A stretch of 64,000 bases of DNA, taken from Clostridiaceae bacterium. GTDB lineage: Bacteria > Bacillota > Clostridia > Lachnospirales > Lachnospiraceae. Positions 18,789-28,425 of this stretch are shown one piece after another. The position numbers were made by a program, and so were the translations under genes. The notes under the pieces were generated by a model. It was not told where the DNA came from. It searched no databases and saw nothing but the letters and a program-made list of their open reading frames with translations. The stretch is taken from the NCBI GenBank assembly GCA_910575795.1, contig CAJTGE010000007.1, positions 62,826-126,825 on the forward strand, in the 5' to 3' direction. The first letter of the stretch is position 1. Each line of letters begins with the position of its first letter.

Positions 18789-18825
18789 ATGGTGAATAAG
18801 AAACGGTGAATAAGGAGAGGAAGGT

Positions 18826-19609
18826 ATGGGAATGGGCGCGGGAGTTATGCAGAATATATATCCGCTATTTGAACGGAACCGGATCCTGAAAAAGGAGATG
18901 CTCTGGTCCCTGAGGGACTATGCCTTTGCGCACGCCGGGGTGGAGTACCAGGAATACGGGCAGGGGATCCTGCGGGGGTGCGGGCTGAGCGTACAGGGGG
19001 AGGAGATAGCCGTCCGCCCCGGGCTCCTGAAATATGGCCAGGCTGTGTGCATTATGATGGAGGAAGCCAGGATCCCGTTCGGGGCGGCGCAGGAAATGCG
19101 GTATTTACATATGGCCGTGCGGGAGGACAGGAGCGCCCCGGACTACATCGCTTACCGGATGGAGCTTGCGCTGTCAGGGGAGGAGAAGAAAGGCGATGGG
19201 GTGTTTGAGATGTGCCGTTTCCATCTAAGGAAGGGGGCGGCGCTGCGCACGGAGTATAAGAGCTTTGCGGATATGGAGACGGAATACGACACCATTGACG
19301 TGACGCATGCGGACTGGGGAGGGCTGGGGGGAAAGAGCCTGGCCCCGGCGGTTTGCGGAGGAGATCCTGTCAGAGCGGGGAAGCCGTGAGGAGGATCGGG
19401 CGTTTGCAATGCACTGCCTCTGTGAAGCGGGAGCCATGCCGGCCCGGGCGTTGGCGGCGTATGCGGCGGGACGTATGGGTGGAGACATGGATGAATACAT
19501 GGAGATGCGGAAGGTGTATGGGGCGCTGCGGCGCATCCTGGAGCAGTCCGGGCGGGGAGAGGAGCGGACGGGAGGCCGGAGGGAGAAGCGGAAAATTTTG
19601 GTGGATTAA
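18826..19609 (+). pseudogene. Uncharacterised island protein, frameshifted at a G6 tract
   Basis: Starts at ATG 18826 behind AGGAGAGGAAGG. The first 165 or so residues (IYPLFERNRILKKEMLWSLRDY, then GQGILRGCGLSVQGEEIAV, then VRPGLLKYGQAVCIM) run to a G6 tract at 19326-19331. After it the sense continues one frame over (GERAWPRRFAEEILSERGS, then AFAMHCLCEAGAMPARALAA) to a TAA at 19607-19609. G5 would give one protein of about 260 residues. No signal or membrane segment. The opening recalls short structural proteins of phage-tail-like clusters, but I cannot name a family. It precedes an Rpn nuclease gene. Confidence 0.5.
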
Positions 19610-19686
19610 CATACCTGGGCTGGCCACAGGGCTTCCGGTCTGGTACAATAAAATGTAACAGGACAAAAGGAGGGATAAAGAGGAAT

Positions 19687-20559
19687 ATGTCAGAATTTTT
19701 AATGAAACCCAGGATAGATTTTGCCTTTAAGGAGATCATGATGGACGAACAGGCGCGCATCGGCTTTTTATCGGCCATGCTCCGGCTGAACCCGGCGGAT
19801 ATCCGGGAAACGCGGGTGCTGAATACAAGCCTGAGAAAATTTCACAAGGATGAAAAACAGGGCATCCTGGATGTCCGTATTCTGCTGAACAACGATACGG
19901 AGATCGATATCTAGATCCAGCTTTCAGCGCTTTCCGTGTGGGCGGATCGCTCATTGTTTTACCTGGCAAAAATGTATACGGAACAGATCCATGCAGGCCA
20001 GGATTATACGGTATTTAAAAAGTGCGTGGGAATCAGCATCCTTGATTTTGATCTGTTTAAGGGGGAAAGCGAATTCTACTCGCGCTTCCACCTGCGGGAG
20101 GACACGCGGCAGACACTTTTTACGGATAAGCTGGAATTCCATGTGGTGGAGCTGCCAAAGCTCCCAAAGGAGTTAAAAGAGGACAGCGACGAAATCCTGC
20201 TGTGGGCGAAATTCATAAACGCAGAGAAAAAGGAGGAATTTGACATGCTGGCGGAAAAGAACCCGTATATCGAAAAGGCATATGAGAAGCTGCAGGTGAT
20301 CAGCCGTGACCGTGAGAAGCGGATGGAATATGAGGCGAGGGAAAAGGCGATTCTTGACCATAACCAGATGATGCTGGAGGCGAGGGAAGGCGGCTTGAAA
20401 GATGGGCTTGAACAGGGGATTAAAGCGTTTATCCTGGACGGTTTGGAGGATAACCTGACAAAGGAGAGGATACTTTGTAAGGTTGAACGGCATTTTGCGC
20501 TGACAAGGGAGCGGGCCGAGCATTACTATAACCTTTTTTCGGCGGCAAAGGATAAATAG
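19687..20559 (+). pseudogene. Rpn-family PD-(D/E)XK nuclease with in-frame TAG
   Basis: 290 codons of the Rpn/PDDEXK transposase-like family: MKPRIDFAFKEIMMDE at the start, LRKFHKDEKQGILDVRILL in the core, then VELPKLPKELKEDSDEILLW and a helical tail. Members are DNA nucleases linked to recombination or phage defence. A TAG at 19912-19914 replaces the usual Glu codon after NNDTEIDI, in the nuclease core (normally DIEIQ), so full-length protein is not made without readthrough. The rest is undamaged, so the mutation looks recent. Its nearest complete match within the window is none. Confidence 0.7.
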
Positions 20560-20630
20560 TATCTGAATCGGGCGGTTTTGGGGGCCGGCCGGAGGCAGGA
20601 AGGAGGTTTAACGCAGCGGATCCAGGCTAT

Positions 20631-20677
20631 CGGAGAAAAAGACAAGGAATATGGGAAGTTATTTCGAGACAGTTCCT
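20631..20677. repeat. Terminal fragment of the 35188 MITE-like element
   Basis: Contains the 18-base terminal repeat TATTTCGAGACAGTTCCT (20660-20677) and, before it, a stretch CGGAGAAAAAGACAAGGAAT that is the reverse complement of the subterminal part of the element at 35188. Only this end is present. It directly abuts the truncated start of vgrG copy C, so its insertion or excision probably removed the vgrG start. Confidence 0.65.
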
Positions 20678-20678
20678 T

Positions 20679-22225
20679 AGCATCATAACAGAGGTGAACG
20701 GGCATGGGAGGGCGTCTCTTGCCGGGATCCTGCCAAAAGATTCGGGGATGGCTGTTTTAAAATAAGAAGCTTCGCACAATTACCATTTCTTATGAAAGAC
20801 AGGAGGAGCACCAGACGGAGAAGACGGTTTTATTTGCAGGGCGGATCCGGACATACAGCGTCAGGAATGAAGGGGGAGATCGATTATTTTGAGGCGGAAT
20901 GTGTAACAGCAACGGCAGAGTTCGACAGTGAAAAGAAATACCGCTCCTTCCAGGATGTAAAGATGGCCTACAGAGAGCTTGTGCGCAATGTGGCGGGGGA
21001 TACGGGGACAGTTTTGATCACAAAGAGAGGAAATGAGACACTTCCCCACGCCCTCATTCAGTATGGAGAAACCAACTGGGAATTCCTGAAACGGATAGCC
21101 GGTTATCTGGAGGCGGTCCTCGTGCCGGATACATACCATGAAGTCCCCAAGGCTGCCGTCGGGCTGGTACAGGGGAAGCGATACGAAACAGGCATCGGGG
21201 ACATCTATGAGATCGATAAGCAGACAGGGCGATGCAGGGGCGAAGAGGATAAGCTTTTCATCACAGTGAAGGGAACGCCGGAAATGCATATAAGCGACAG
21301 AGTATCCTGTTATGGGAGCGAGAGTTTATTGTATTAAAATATTATATTAAAAAAGGAAGTCCGGCTTGAAAAGGGCTTTCTTTGCTGTACCTGCCGGCTT
21401 GGGCGGGAGGAGGCCGGGCGGGTACAGCCTCATTTTAACGATTGTCTCCGCGGTTTGTATCCGTCCGGCCTTGTGGAGGAGAGGATTGGCGAAAAAATGA
21501 AGATCGCGCTTGATATTGACAGAGAGGCGAAACAGGAGGCGCTCTGTGAGTGGCCATATCTGCCTGTTACAGGGAACGGGATGTATGCCATGCCGGAAAC
21601 AGGAAGCCGCGTCTGTCTGTATTTCCCGGACAGCAATGAAAAAAATGCATTTATAGCAGGCTGCCTTCCCGGGAAAGGGGAGGAGGAACGGCGCCCTGAG
21701 TACAGAAATCTGGAGGCGGCGGAGGAAAACAGGCTGGAGCTGTTCCCAGGTGAGATGAGGATCAGGCGGGCGGATCACAGCCTGAATCTGTCAAACCGGG
21801 ACGGCGTCAGCTTTACGACCAGCCGCCGGATACGGATGGTTGCAGAGGGGAATATCACAATTCAAAACGAAGGGATCGCAAAGGTGCTGGCCGGGACATC
21901 CGCCCATATGGAATGTTTTAAGGGCCGGGAGAATTCGATCCATATGGAGGGCCTGGAATGTACGATTAAAACAGGCCGGTTTCTGACAAGCGATGCGGGA
22001 AGAAAGGCGGAACAGGTACAAAACCAGGATCCAAAGACCGCCTGGAGAGCCGCGGAGACGGCGAAAAATATGGCGCTTCAGGCAATGGGCGCAATTCCGG
22101 CCCCACAGGCGGATGGGATCGCGGGAAAGGCGCTTGGAGGGATACCCGCCTGTGCAGGAAATGGTATGGATTTGGATGTTTCAGGAGTAATGGGAGTTAT
22201 ATTTGGAGGAGATTTAGATGAGTGA
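20679..22225 (+). pseudogene. VgrG-like spike protein (copy C), decayed
   Basis: Pieces of a vgrG in several frames. TEVNGHGRASLAGILPKDSG ends at a stop near 20763. RTITISYERQEEHQTEKTV continues into FAGRIRTYSVRNEG. After a G5 tract at 20872-20876 come EIDYFEAECVTATAEFD and YGETNWEFLKRIAG, up to an in-frame TAA at 21335-21337. The OB fold and spike then follow (GNGMYAMPETGSRVCLYFP onward). The end has a 60-residue extension beyond the usual spike. The stop overlaps the start of effector 22218, so this vgrG and that effector were a coupled pair. Only the second half (from about 21497) could still be translated. Confidence 0.7.
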
Positions 22226-24122
22226 AGGGGTTATTGCACCGGCATTAGTATATTGTAACTGTACAAAGCCAAAGACAGGCAATGATGCAGATGAAGCAAA
22301 TTTTGAAATATACCAGTATTTAACAGTAGATCCAAATGGGGATAGGAGCATTTTCTGTACGGATTATCCGTTTATATATGAGGATGACTGTAAACCATAT
22401 ATAAATATAACTCCTTTTCCTTATTGCCAGTCGGAATTTTATGTGGAAGCCGTAAAAAATTTAGAGGAGTATGCCAGCAAGAGGTATATGGAAGCAGTAG
22501 ATCAGAGAAATATGGAGGAATACGTTAAATGGGGAAAATGGGAAGCAGATTTTCATAATGCATATTTAAGTGCTATACAGCAGAAAAAACTGTCAAAAAA
22601 GCAATATACATGCCTGCTTCAGGTGTTGGATCGATGGTTTAATACTGAAGAGGAAACAGTCAACCAATATTTTAACTGGTCTCAAGAAATAAGGAAACGC
22701 ATGGGACTAATTGAAGAAACCTTTCATCAGATAATACGAAAGGTAAGAAAAAAGCTGGAAGACAACCAACCGGATTTCATAGAAAAGACATTGGAACGAT
22801 TCAGGCGTGCCTACGAAGCAATAGCCCCCAATTTTGATAATATAATTATCAATGAATCATCGGGTAGTTTTTATTTTGATTTAGAAAAAATTAAAAGGAA
22901 GTGGAATTCAGCATGGAATAAGGAAACAGATAATCCGCTTTTGAGTTTCGACAAAGCAGCAGAGAACATGTTGAAGATAATAGAGCTGTTATCAGACATG
23001 ATTTGCGATGAATTGTTTTTTACAGATAACCAGGAGCTGGTATCGAAAAATATGGGGACGGTAAGGGAAATATTGCAAAGTTTTTATGAATCGCTATCAG
23101 GGTTAGATTATGATGCTCCGGATTTCAATACGATGCTGAAGCAATTTGGTATTTGTCTGGCCAGGTTAGAGCTTGAAGTTGGATTTCGGGATCGAGGTAA
23201 AAAGTTTGCGGGTAAAAATTCATTCCTTGTGTGCCGGTGCGGAGGAATTATCCATATTGTGTATGATGGTCAGGATATGAAACGACATTTATTTTATTTA
23301 TATCCCAATATAATCAATATATTAAAAAGTGCTGAAGCATACTTTTATGAAAAATATCACGAGTATAAAACAGACGGTAGAGTTAAGTTTTCAATGATGG
23401 ATGGATATAATTTCGTAAGATTTATTCTGATTGCACTGAAAGAGGAAAGTCAACACGAGGAATTTTTAGGAGTAAAATATAAAGATATAGAACTATTTGG
23501 GGCATTTGGTGTGGAAATGGATATCTTAATTCGGCCAAGAAGTGTAATGAATAAGGATGAAAATATAAAAACAGCAATAGCAAATATCATGAAGTTTTGC
23601 CTTGGAAAGATGGATATTAGTGGGATCCCAGCCACCCATATATCAAATATAGTAGCAATAGCAGATGATCCAAGTGTGACGAATATAACCGCAGAAACTT
23701 CAGCTATTGCGTCTAATTTCGGAAAAAATCTTGTGAAAGCGGTTGGAGAGGCAGCGGGATATATATTTGATTTAAAAGATATAGCAGGAATTGCACAAAA
23801 TTTAAGTTATACTTCTGTTGCTGATTATGTAGGTGAAGTACAAATTTCGTTTAGTTTAGGGACACATGATATCATATATAGGAGGAAATATAATATTTGG
23901 GGAGAGCAGGAAGAAGAATCCTTTAGCGCAGATATGCGTGAAAAGGCAGGGATGGATTTTGATACACAGGCTCAGAGGGAAACACCGCCAGAGATAAAAT
24001 TCTTTGATAATATCATCAAAGTAGATTGTATGCTCATTAAAGATGGAGAAAAAATACAGGAGAAAAAGGAGTATTTTATTGATGATGAAAATGACGGTGG
24101 GATACAGGAAAATAAAAATTAG
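22218..24122 (+). CDS. Effector with a split DUF4280 PAAR-like domain and unknown toxin end
   Basis: 634 residues. The N-terminus (APALVYCNCTKPKTG, INITPFPYCQSE) and the segment at about 334-350 (SFLVCRCGGIIHIVYDGQ) look like the two halves of one DUF4280 domain separated by a helical insert of roughly 260 residues. The C-terminal 280 residues (EEFLGVKYKDIELFGAFGVE onward, ending KEYFIDDENDG) have no family I recognise and no obvious catalytic motif. The start ATG 22218 overlaps the TGA of vgrG C. AT-rich, unlike vgrG. Two TPR lipoprotein/membrane protein pairs follow as candidate immunity. Confidence 0.6.
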   Translation: MSEGVIAPALVYCNCTKPKTGNDADEANFEIYQYLTVDPNGDRSIFCTDYPFIYEDDCKPYINITPFPYCQSEFYVEAVKNLEEYASKRYMEAVDQRNMEEYVKWGKWEADFHNAYLSAIQQKKLSKKQYTCLLQVLDRWFNTEEETVNQYFNWSQEIRKRMGLIEETFHQIIRKVRKKLEDNQPDFIEKTLERFRRAYEAIAPNFDNIIINESSGSFYFDLEKIKRKWNSAWNKETDNPLLSFDKAAENMLKIIELLSDMICDELFFTDNQELVSKNMGTVREILQSFYESLSGLDYDAPDFNTMLKQFGICLARLELEVGFRDRGKKFAGKNSFLVCRCGGIIHIVYDGQDMKRHLFYLYPNIINILKSAEAYFYEKYHEYKTDGRVKFSMMDGYNFVRFILIALKEESQHEEFLGVKYKDIELFGAFGVEMDILIRPRSVMNKDENIKTAIANIMKFCLGKMDISGIPATHISNIVAIADDPSVTNITAETSAIASNFGKNLVKAVGEAAGYIFDLKDIAGIAQNLSYTSVADYVGEVQISFSLGTHDIIYRRKYNIWGEQEEESFSADMREKAGMDFDTQAQRETPPEIKFFDNIIKVDCMLIKDGEKIQEKKEYFIDDENDGGIQENKN

Positions 24123-25368
24123 TATCTTTGCGCTGTTTCTTACAGAGACTCTGTTTCTTGCTGGCTGTGGCAGACAAAATAAAAGTGAAATGGCCATACT
24201 GGAGGGATATACGGTAAACGAGTCTCTGTATCTTGCAGAAGGGGCAAAGCTGTATGCTTTTATAGAATCAGATTCTATGGATTATGAAACAATCAGGAGT
24301 GAAATCTGTAATGGGGATGCAGAGTCCGTAAAAGAGCAGTACGGGAATATGAAGGCGCCGGAAGACGATCCGGAGAGGTATGCCGCTGTACAGAATGTAT
24401 TGGGAATTACAGAGGTGTATCTGGGAGAATATGAACAGGCTTACGAGTCTTTCAGCAAGGCGGCTGATGTTGTGAATGACAGTCAGATACCCGAAAAAGG
24501 GCAGATTTTAGCAGTTTTATATAATAACGCAGGCGCGGTGACTACGAGCCTGCCGGAGTTTGACACAGTGGATACGCAGTTGGATAAGGCAGCCGGGCTA
24601 TGCGAAGATCCATATATGGCGTTGGTAGTGGAGCTAAACCAGGCAATCCGGCTCAGGGTTACGTCATCGATAAAAGAATATGGCCTGATGATTGGCCATT
24701 TAAAGAAAATTATCCGGAGGGAGCGCCGGATAAAGGGGAGTCCGGGCCTGATTGAGTATCAGGCAGCGCTCTACATGGCTATCGGATATGTCCAATGTGG
24801 AAGGGAAGAAAAGGGAGCAAAACTGCTGGACCGATATATTGCGCTCATACCCGATACGCCGGAATATAATATGCAGCGGGCTTTTTTATCAGGCTACAGG
24901 GGCAGCCTGTACTGTACGGAGGGCGAGTATGAGAAGGCGGCGCAAAAACTTGAATATTCCATTATGGAAGCTAAAAAAACCGTAGATGATCGATCGCGCA
25001 GGCTGTCTGAACACTATATAAGGTACGCAGAAATCTATGGAGAAACAGGTGACTGGAAGAATCTGATTACATATGTTGAAAAAGCAATGCAGGGAGCCGG
25101 TTATGCGACGCCGGATGTGAAGGGATCGATATATTATTATTTAGGATATGGATATCTGATGTCAGACGATATGGAGAGGGCAAAAACGTATCTGCTAAAA
25201 AGTTATCTCTATTATCAAAAAGTCAGTGAGGAATCCACGAAACCTGCACGAAACCTGCTGCTGTTGCTCCATCAATCCCAACCTGATGGAAACTCAAAAC
25301 GGTTCAATAGCTGGCTGAGACAGGAGCTTGAGAAGATCGATATAGAGGATGAATCAGATTTCCGTTAA
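24082..25368 (+). CDS. TPR-type lipoprotein, putative immunity (pair 1)
   Basis: About 428 residues from ATG 24082 behind AAAAAGGAG at 24063-24071, overlapping the effector end by 41 bases. A signal with lipobox LAGCGRQ (about residue 25) predicts a lipid-anchored outside protein. The body consists of TPR-like helical repeats (NVLGITEVYLGEYEQAYESF, LYMAIGYVQCGREEKGAKLL, YYLGYGYLMSDDMERAKTYL). It is paralogous to 25863. Translational coupling to effector 22218 supports an immunity role. TPR lipoproteins can also be general assembly factors. Confidence 0.6.
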   Translation: MMKMTVGYRKIKISIFALFLTETLFLAGCGRQNKSEMAILEGYTVNESLYLAEGAKLYAFIESDSMDYETIRSEICNGDAESVKEQYGNMKAPEDDPERYAAVQNVLGITEVYLGEYEQAYESFSKAADVVNDSQIPEKGQILAVLYNNAGAVTTSLPEFDTVDTQLDKAAGLCEDPYMALVVELNQAIRLRVTSSIKEYGLMIGHLKKIIRRERRIKGSPGLIEYQAALYMAIGYVQCGREEKGAKLLDRYIALIPDTPEYNMQRAFLSGYRGSLYCTEGEYEKAAQKLEYSIMEAKKTVDDRSRRLSEHYIRYAEIYGETGDWKNLITYVEKAMQGAGYATPDVKGSIYYYLGYGYLMSDDMERAKTYLLKSYLYYQKVSEESTKPARNLLLLLHQSQPDGNSKRFNSWLRQELEKIDIEDESDFR

Positions 25369-25389
25369 AGGAAAAGAGGGGGACAGGGA

Positions 25390-25830
25390 ATGGAAGGATA
25401 TGATCGGAAAAAATATCAAAGAGGAAAAAAACAGTTCTGTCTGTTTGCATTCCTGAATATCGGAACAATGCTGCTGTCAGATTATATTTTACAGGCAATC
25501 CCGGAAGGAATGGTCTATATTATAAACATCCTGCTTTTACTTCTGATGTATTGTGGATTCATGTGGACGTGGCATGTTTTTGCTGTGATTTCAGTAATTT
25601 CAGCTATTTCAAAGGTTAAGCTGATCCTTGTTCTCATCCGGGAATTCAACTGGATGATTTATGCAATGCCTGAACGGCTTGCACAGGAAGGTGTATGGAT
25701 AGCGGCAAGTTTCGTAATGTACGCGTTGCTGATATTTGGAAAAGCCCTGAAATATTATGTCGGCGTGAAACGAATAGAACGGAGAAAACGGCTGGAAGGC
25801 CAGGAAGAGGAAAATCGCAAGGGGAGCTGA
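25390..25830 (+). CDS. Small multi-pass membrane protein (pair 1)
   Basis: 146 residues with a basic start (RKKYQRGKKQ), hydrophobic segments at about 16-34, 40-75 and 95-118, and a very basic tail (RIERRKRLEGQEEENRKGS) that should face the cytoplasm. No family recognised. It follows the TPR lipoprotein by 21 bases, and the same lipoprotein-membrane protein order recurs at 25863/27250. The two probably form a complex. Start ATG 25390 follows AGAGGGGGACAGGG. Confidence 0.55.
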   Translation: MEGYDRKKYQRGKKQFCLFAFLNIGTMLLSDYILQAIPEGMVYIINILLLLLMYCGFMWTWHVFAVISVISAISKVKLILVLIREFNWMIYAMPERLAQEGVWIAASFVMYALLIFGKALKYYVGVKRIERRKRLEGQEEENRKGS

Positions 25831-25862
25831 AGAAAAATACAAAATGGATAAGAGTGGGTTTT

Positions 25863-27212
25863 ATGAAGAATACAACAGTGACAGTAATATTGGCCTTGAT
25901 GCTGACCTTATCATTTACATCCTGCCAGAAAAAACCTAAAACTGGTTTCACGATACATGATATACCAACACAGGACGAGGCTGGACACAATTTTCCGATT
26001 CCTGATATACCAGATGACTACACAGTAGATAAAAACCTTTATGTTGCACAGGAAAATGGAATTTATGTATTCATAGAGGGCAGCAGTTTTAATTATGCAG
26101 GCATCAATTCGGAATTATGCAAAGGCAATGCCGCTTCCATAAAGGAGCAGTATGAAAGAATGGAGATCCCCGAAAGTGATTTAATCGATTATGCCGCCCT
26201 GCAAAATATATTGGGGATAACAGAAATCTATCTGTCGGATTATGCACGGGCGTATGATCATTTCTGCGATGCAATTCAATTCATAGAAAGGAGGAACCTG
26301 CCGGAAAAGGATTCTGTTCTTACAGTTCTGTATAATAATGCCGGGGCGGCGACCATTTACCTGTCCGCCAATGCCCCGGAGGACAGGCGGCTTCTGAAGG
26401 CGTCCGGGCTTTGCAGGGATCCTTATATGGGCCTGATAATAGCCATTAACCAGGCTGGAAGGATAAAAGTATATGCCTCAGGCCAGGAATGCGAGATAAT
26501 GATTGCACGGGCAAATGAAATGCTGGAAAAAGAGGAGCTTGTAAACAACGGTACAGGTTTTGTGCATGCATTAGCAATAAAGTGTATTGTACTGGGTTAC
26601 ACGAGACTGGGAAACATGGAGGAAGCGCTCCGGATATTGGAAAAGGCGTTTCCTGAGATACCGGATACGCAGGAATACAGTCTTCTGAAAGCTGGCCTGC
26701 TTACGGACAGAGGCATTTGCAAAGAATATTTGGGGGAACATGACGAAGCGCTTCAGGACTTCAGGAGCGCGATAGCGATTCATGGGAAAATACTCGGCAG
26801 CGATTCACGCCAGGCAGCGAATACTTATTTCTGGATGGGAATGAGTTATATGGGTGGAGGCAATGCCTCTGAGGCAGCAGTTTGTTTTGAAAAGACGATT
26901 CCCGGGATGAGGTGTGGGGTGGCAGGGGACAAGTGGAAGATGTATTGGAATGCGGGATATTCGTTTCAACAGTCAGGGGATTATGAGAAAGCGAAAGAGT
27001 ATTTGTTAAAAGCATATGTACACAATCAGGCGGTTATAAAAGAAGCGACTGCGTTTGTCGATGAAGAACGGAGATATGAAGTGGAGATAAAAGAAGCATT
27101 ACGAGCAATATATGAAATGGAAGGAGGAAACAGGAGAAGCTTTGAGCGGTGGCTCAGGCGTGAGGCAAAGAAGGCGGAAAAGGAGGAGAAGCAATACGAA
27201 AAGCTTCCGTAA
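25863..27212 (+). CDS. TPR-type lipoprotein, putative immunity (pair 2)
   Basis: 449 residues from ATG 25863, chosen because the encoded signal with lipobox SFTSCQKK starts there. The earlier in-frame start would place the signal internally. The body is paralogous to 24082 (shared LYVAQ/LYLAE start, LCKGNAASIKEQYERME, ALQNILGITEIYLSDY, AVLYNNAGA-type repeat), with TPR-like helices throughout and a basic, charged tail. The two lipoproteins have diverged a lot in the linker after the lipobox. Function unknown, context suggests envelope immunity. Confidence 0.6.
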   Translation: MKNTTVTVILALMLTLSFTSCQKKPKTGFTIHDIPTQDEAGHNFPIPDIPDDYTVDKNLYVAQENGIYVFIEGSSFNYAGINSELCKGNAASIKEQYERMEIPESDLIDYAALQNILGITEIYLSDYARAYDHFCDAIQFIERRNLPEKDSVLTVLYNNAGAATIYLSANAPEDRRLLKASGLCRDPYMGLIIAINQAGRIKVYASGQECEIMIARANEMLEKEELVNNGTGFVHALAIKCIVLGYTRLGNMEEALRILEKAFPEIPDTQEYSLLKAGLLTDRGICKEYLGEHDEALQDFRSAIAIHGKILGSDSRQAANTYFWMGMSYMGGGNASEAAVCFEKTIPGMRCGVAGDKWKMYWNAGYSFQQSGDYEKAKEYLLKAYVHNQAVIKEATAFVDEERRYEVEIKEALRAIYEMEGGNRRSFERWLRREAKKAEKEEKQYEKLP

Positions 27213-27249
27213 TCCATGTATTGGAGAAGGATAACAGGGGGAACGGAAA

Positions 27250-27795
27250 ATGGATCGAAATTCTGAATTAAAGGAAAGCACTGCGCAGGAAACAGGGCGC
27301 GGCAGCCAGGGCGATACCGGGGAGGGGGAGCTTAACCGGAAGCGGTATCTGGACGGAAAACGGGATTTCTGGCGGGTAGCGCTATGCGAAACCGTGATCC
27401 GGGCATGTTACCTGTGTGTGAACGCCCTGAATGGCATAAATGGCGCAAATGTCCCGGGAGAGGCGCTCGGATATTTCCTGCTGGCGATGATGTTGTTTTT
27501 GTCCTATCAGGGCTACAGATGGGCGTGGTATCTGTATTTTGGGATAATGGTATTTAACCTTTTCCAGTTTAGCGTTTTCACAGTCCTGCTCATATCCCGG
27601 TGGTATTGGATGCGGTATATATTGACGCATTCAATGCTGGCCGGCTATATCATTGAATTCGCCGGGATACTGGCGATGGCATTTTTAATGATTATAAAAA
27701 GGAATGCAGGATATTTTATCAAATGCCGGAAGATGGAGCGAAAGAAGAAATCAGGCGGCCAGACAGTAAAAGAGGAAAACAGCAGGGAAGGATGA
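27250..27795 (+). CDS. Multi-pass membrane protein (pair 2)
   Basis: 181 residues. A hydrophilic N-terminus of about 40 residues is followed by three to four hydrophobic segments (VIRACYLCVNAL, GYFLLAMMLFLSYQGYRW, IMVFNLFQFSVFTVLLI, YIIEFAGILAMAFLMII) and a basic tail (CRKMERKKKSGG). It resembles the 25390 protein in order and spacing of membrane segments, so pairs 1 and 2 are duplicates. Family unknown. Confidence 0.55.
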   Translation: MDRNSELKESTAQETGRGSQGDTGEGELNRKRYLDGKRDFWRVALCETVIRACYLCVNALNGINGANVPGEALGYFLLAMMLFLSYQGYRWAWYLYFGIMVFNLFQFSVFTVLLISRWYWMRYILTHSMLAGYIIEFAGILAMAFLMIIKRNAGYFIKCRKMERKKKSGGQTVKEENSREG

Positions 27796-27841
27796 AAGCT
27801 GAGCCGTTCCTGTACATAAACAACAAAAAGGAGGGAGCATC

Positions 27842-28369
27842 ATGGAATATTTCCGGATTAGCCAGGATAAGCGCTGCCTGCATCCGCCGATCATCACCAA
27901 CATCCGCGATATCATAAAGCGCCGCCCGGATGCAGCGGCCGGAAAGGGGGAACAGGTAGCGGATGCAAACGTGGCGTTTATCGCCCCGCAGCCGGAAACG
28001 GATTTCCCGGATATTCTGGATGCACAGGTCTTTCTGGTCAGCGACCGGATGAAGGAGGTGTTCCGGATGTACGAGCCGTCGCTGCGGTTTAAGATGGTCT
28101 GCGTCCTTGACAATATCAGGGGGGATTATGCGAATTACCATATCCCCCTTTTTCCGGAGGCGGACTGCCTGTCCCCGGAAAGCGTGGTCCTGCCGGATAA
28201 AAGCGCGGTCAGGGAGCTGGTCCTCTGTAAGGAGCGGATCGGCCCCGGACGGATTTTCCGGGTGGCCGGGCTTAGGACGGACGCGGCGGTTATCCGGATG
28301 GATGTCCTGGAAAGCCTTTTGAGGCGGGGGATATGGGATTTCTGTTTCAGCCGGATACGGATGGCATGA
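27842..28369 (+). CDS. Imm11/DUF1629-like protein (second copy, diverged)
   Basis: 175 residues, cytoplasmic. The layout parallels 2562: an opening strand (MEYFRISQDKRC), a central FLVSDRMKEVFRMYEPSLRF segment, an NYHIPLFPEADCLSPESVVL segment and a C-terminal VIRMDVLESLLRRGIWDFCF. The match to Imm11 (DUF1629) is by pattern. As at 2562, it precedes chaperone and VgrG genes, though here the order is Imm11-like, adaptor-chaperone, VgrG. ATG 27842 follows AAAGGAGGG. Confidence 0.5.
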   Translation: MEYFRISQDKRCLHPPIITNIRDIIKRRPDAAAGKGEQVADANVAFIAPQPETDFPDILDAQVFLVSDRMKEVFRMYEPSLRFKMVCVLDNIRGDYANYHIPLFPEADCLSPESVVLPDKSAVRELVLCKERIGPGRIFRVAGLRTDAAVIRMDVLESLLRRGIWDFCFSRIRMA

Positions 28370-28425
28370 GGACATTTCCTGATAATGCAGGCGCCTGAAA
28401 GGCAATGGGAAAGGAGGCGGCCCCG

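Noticed and set aside
19687..20559. Rpn gene as an active insertion element
   Set aside because: There are no terminal inverted repeats or target duplications around it, the family is no longer regarded as a classic transposase, and the frame is broken by TAG.
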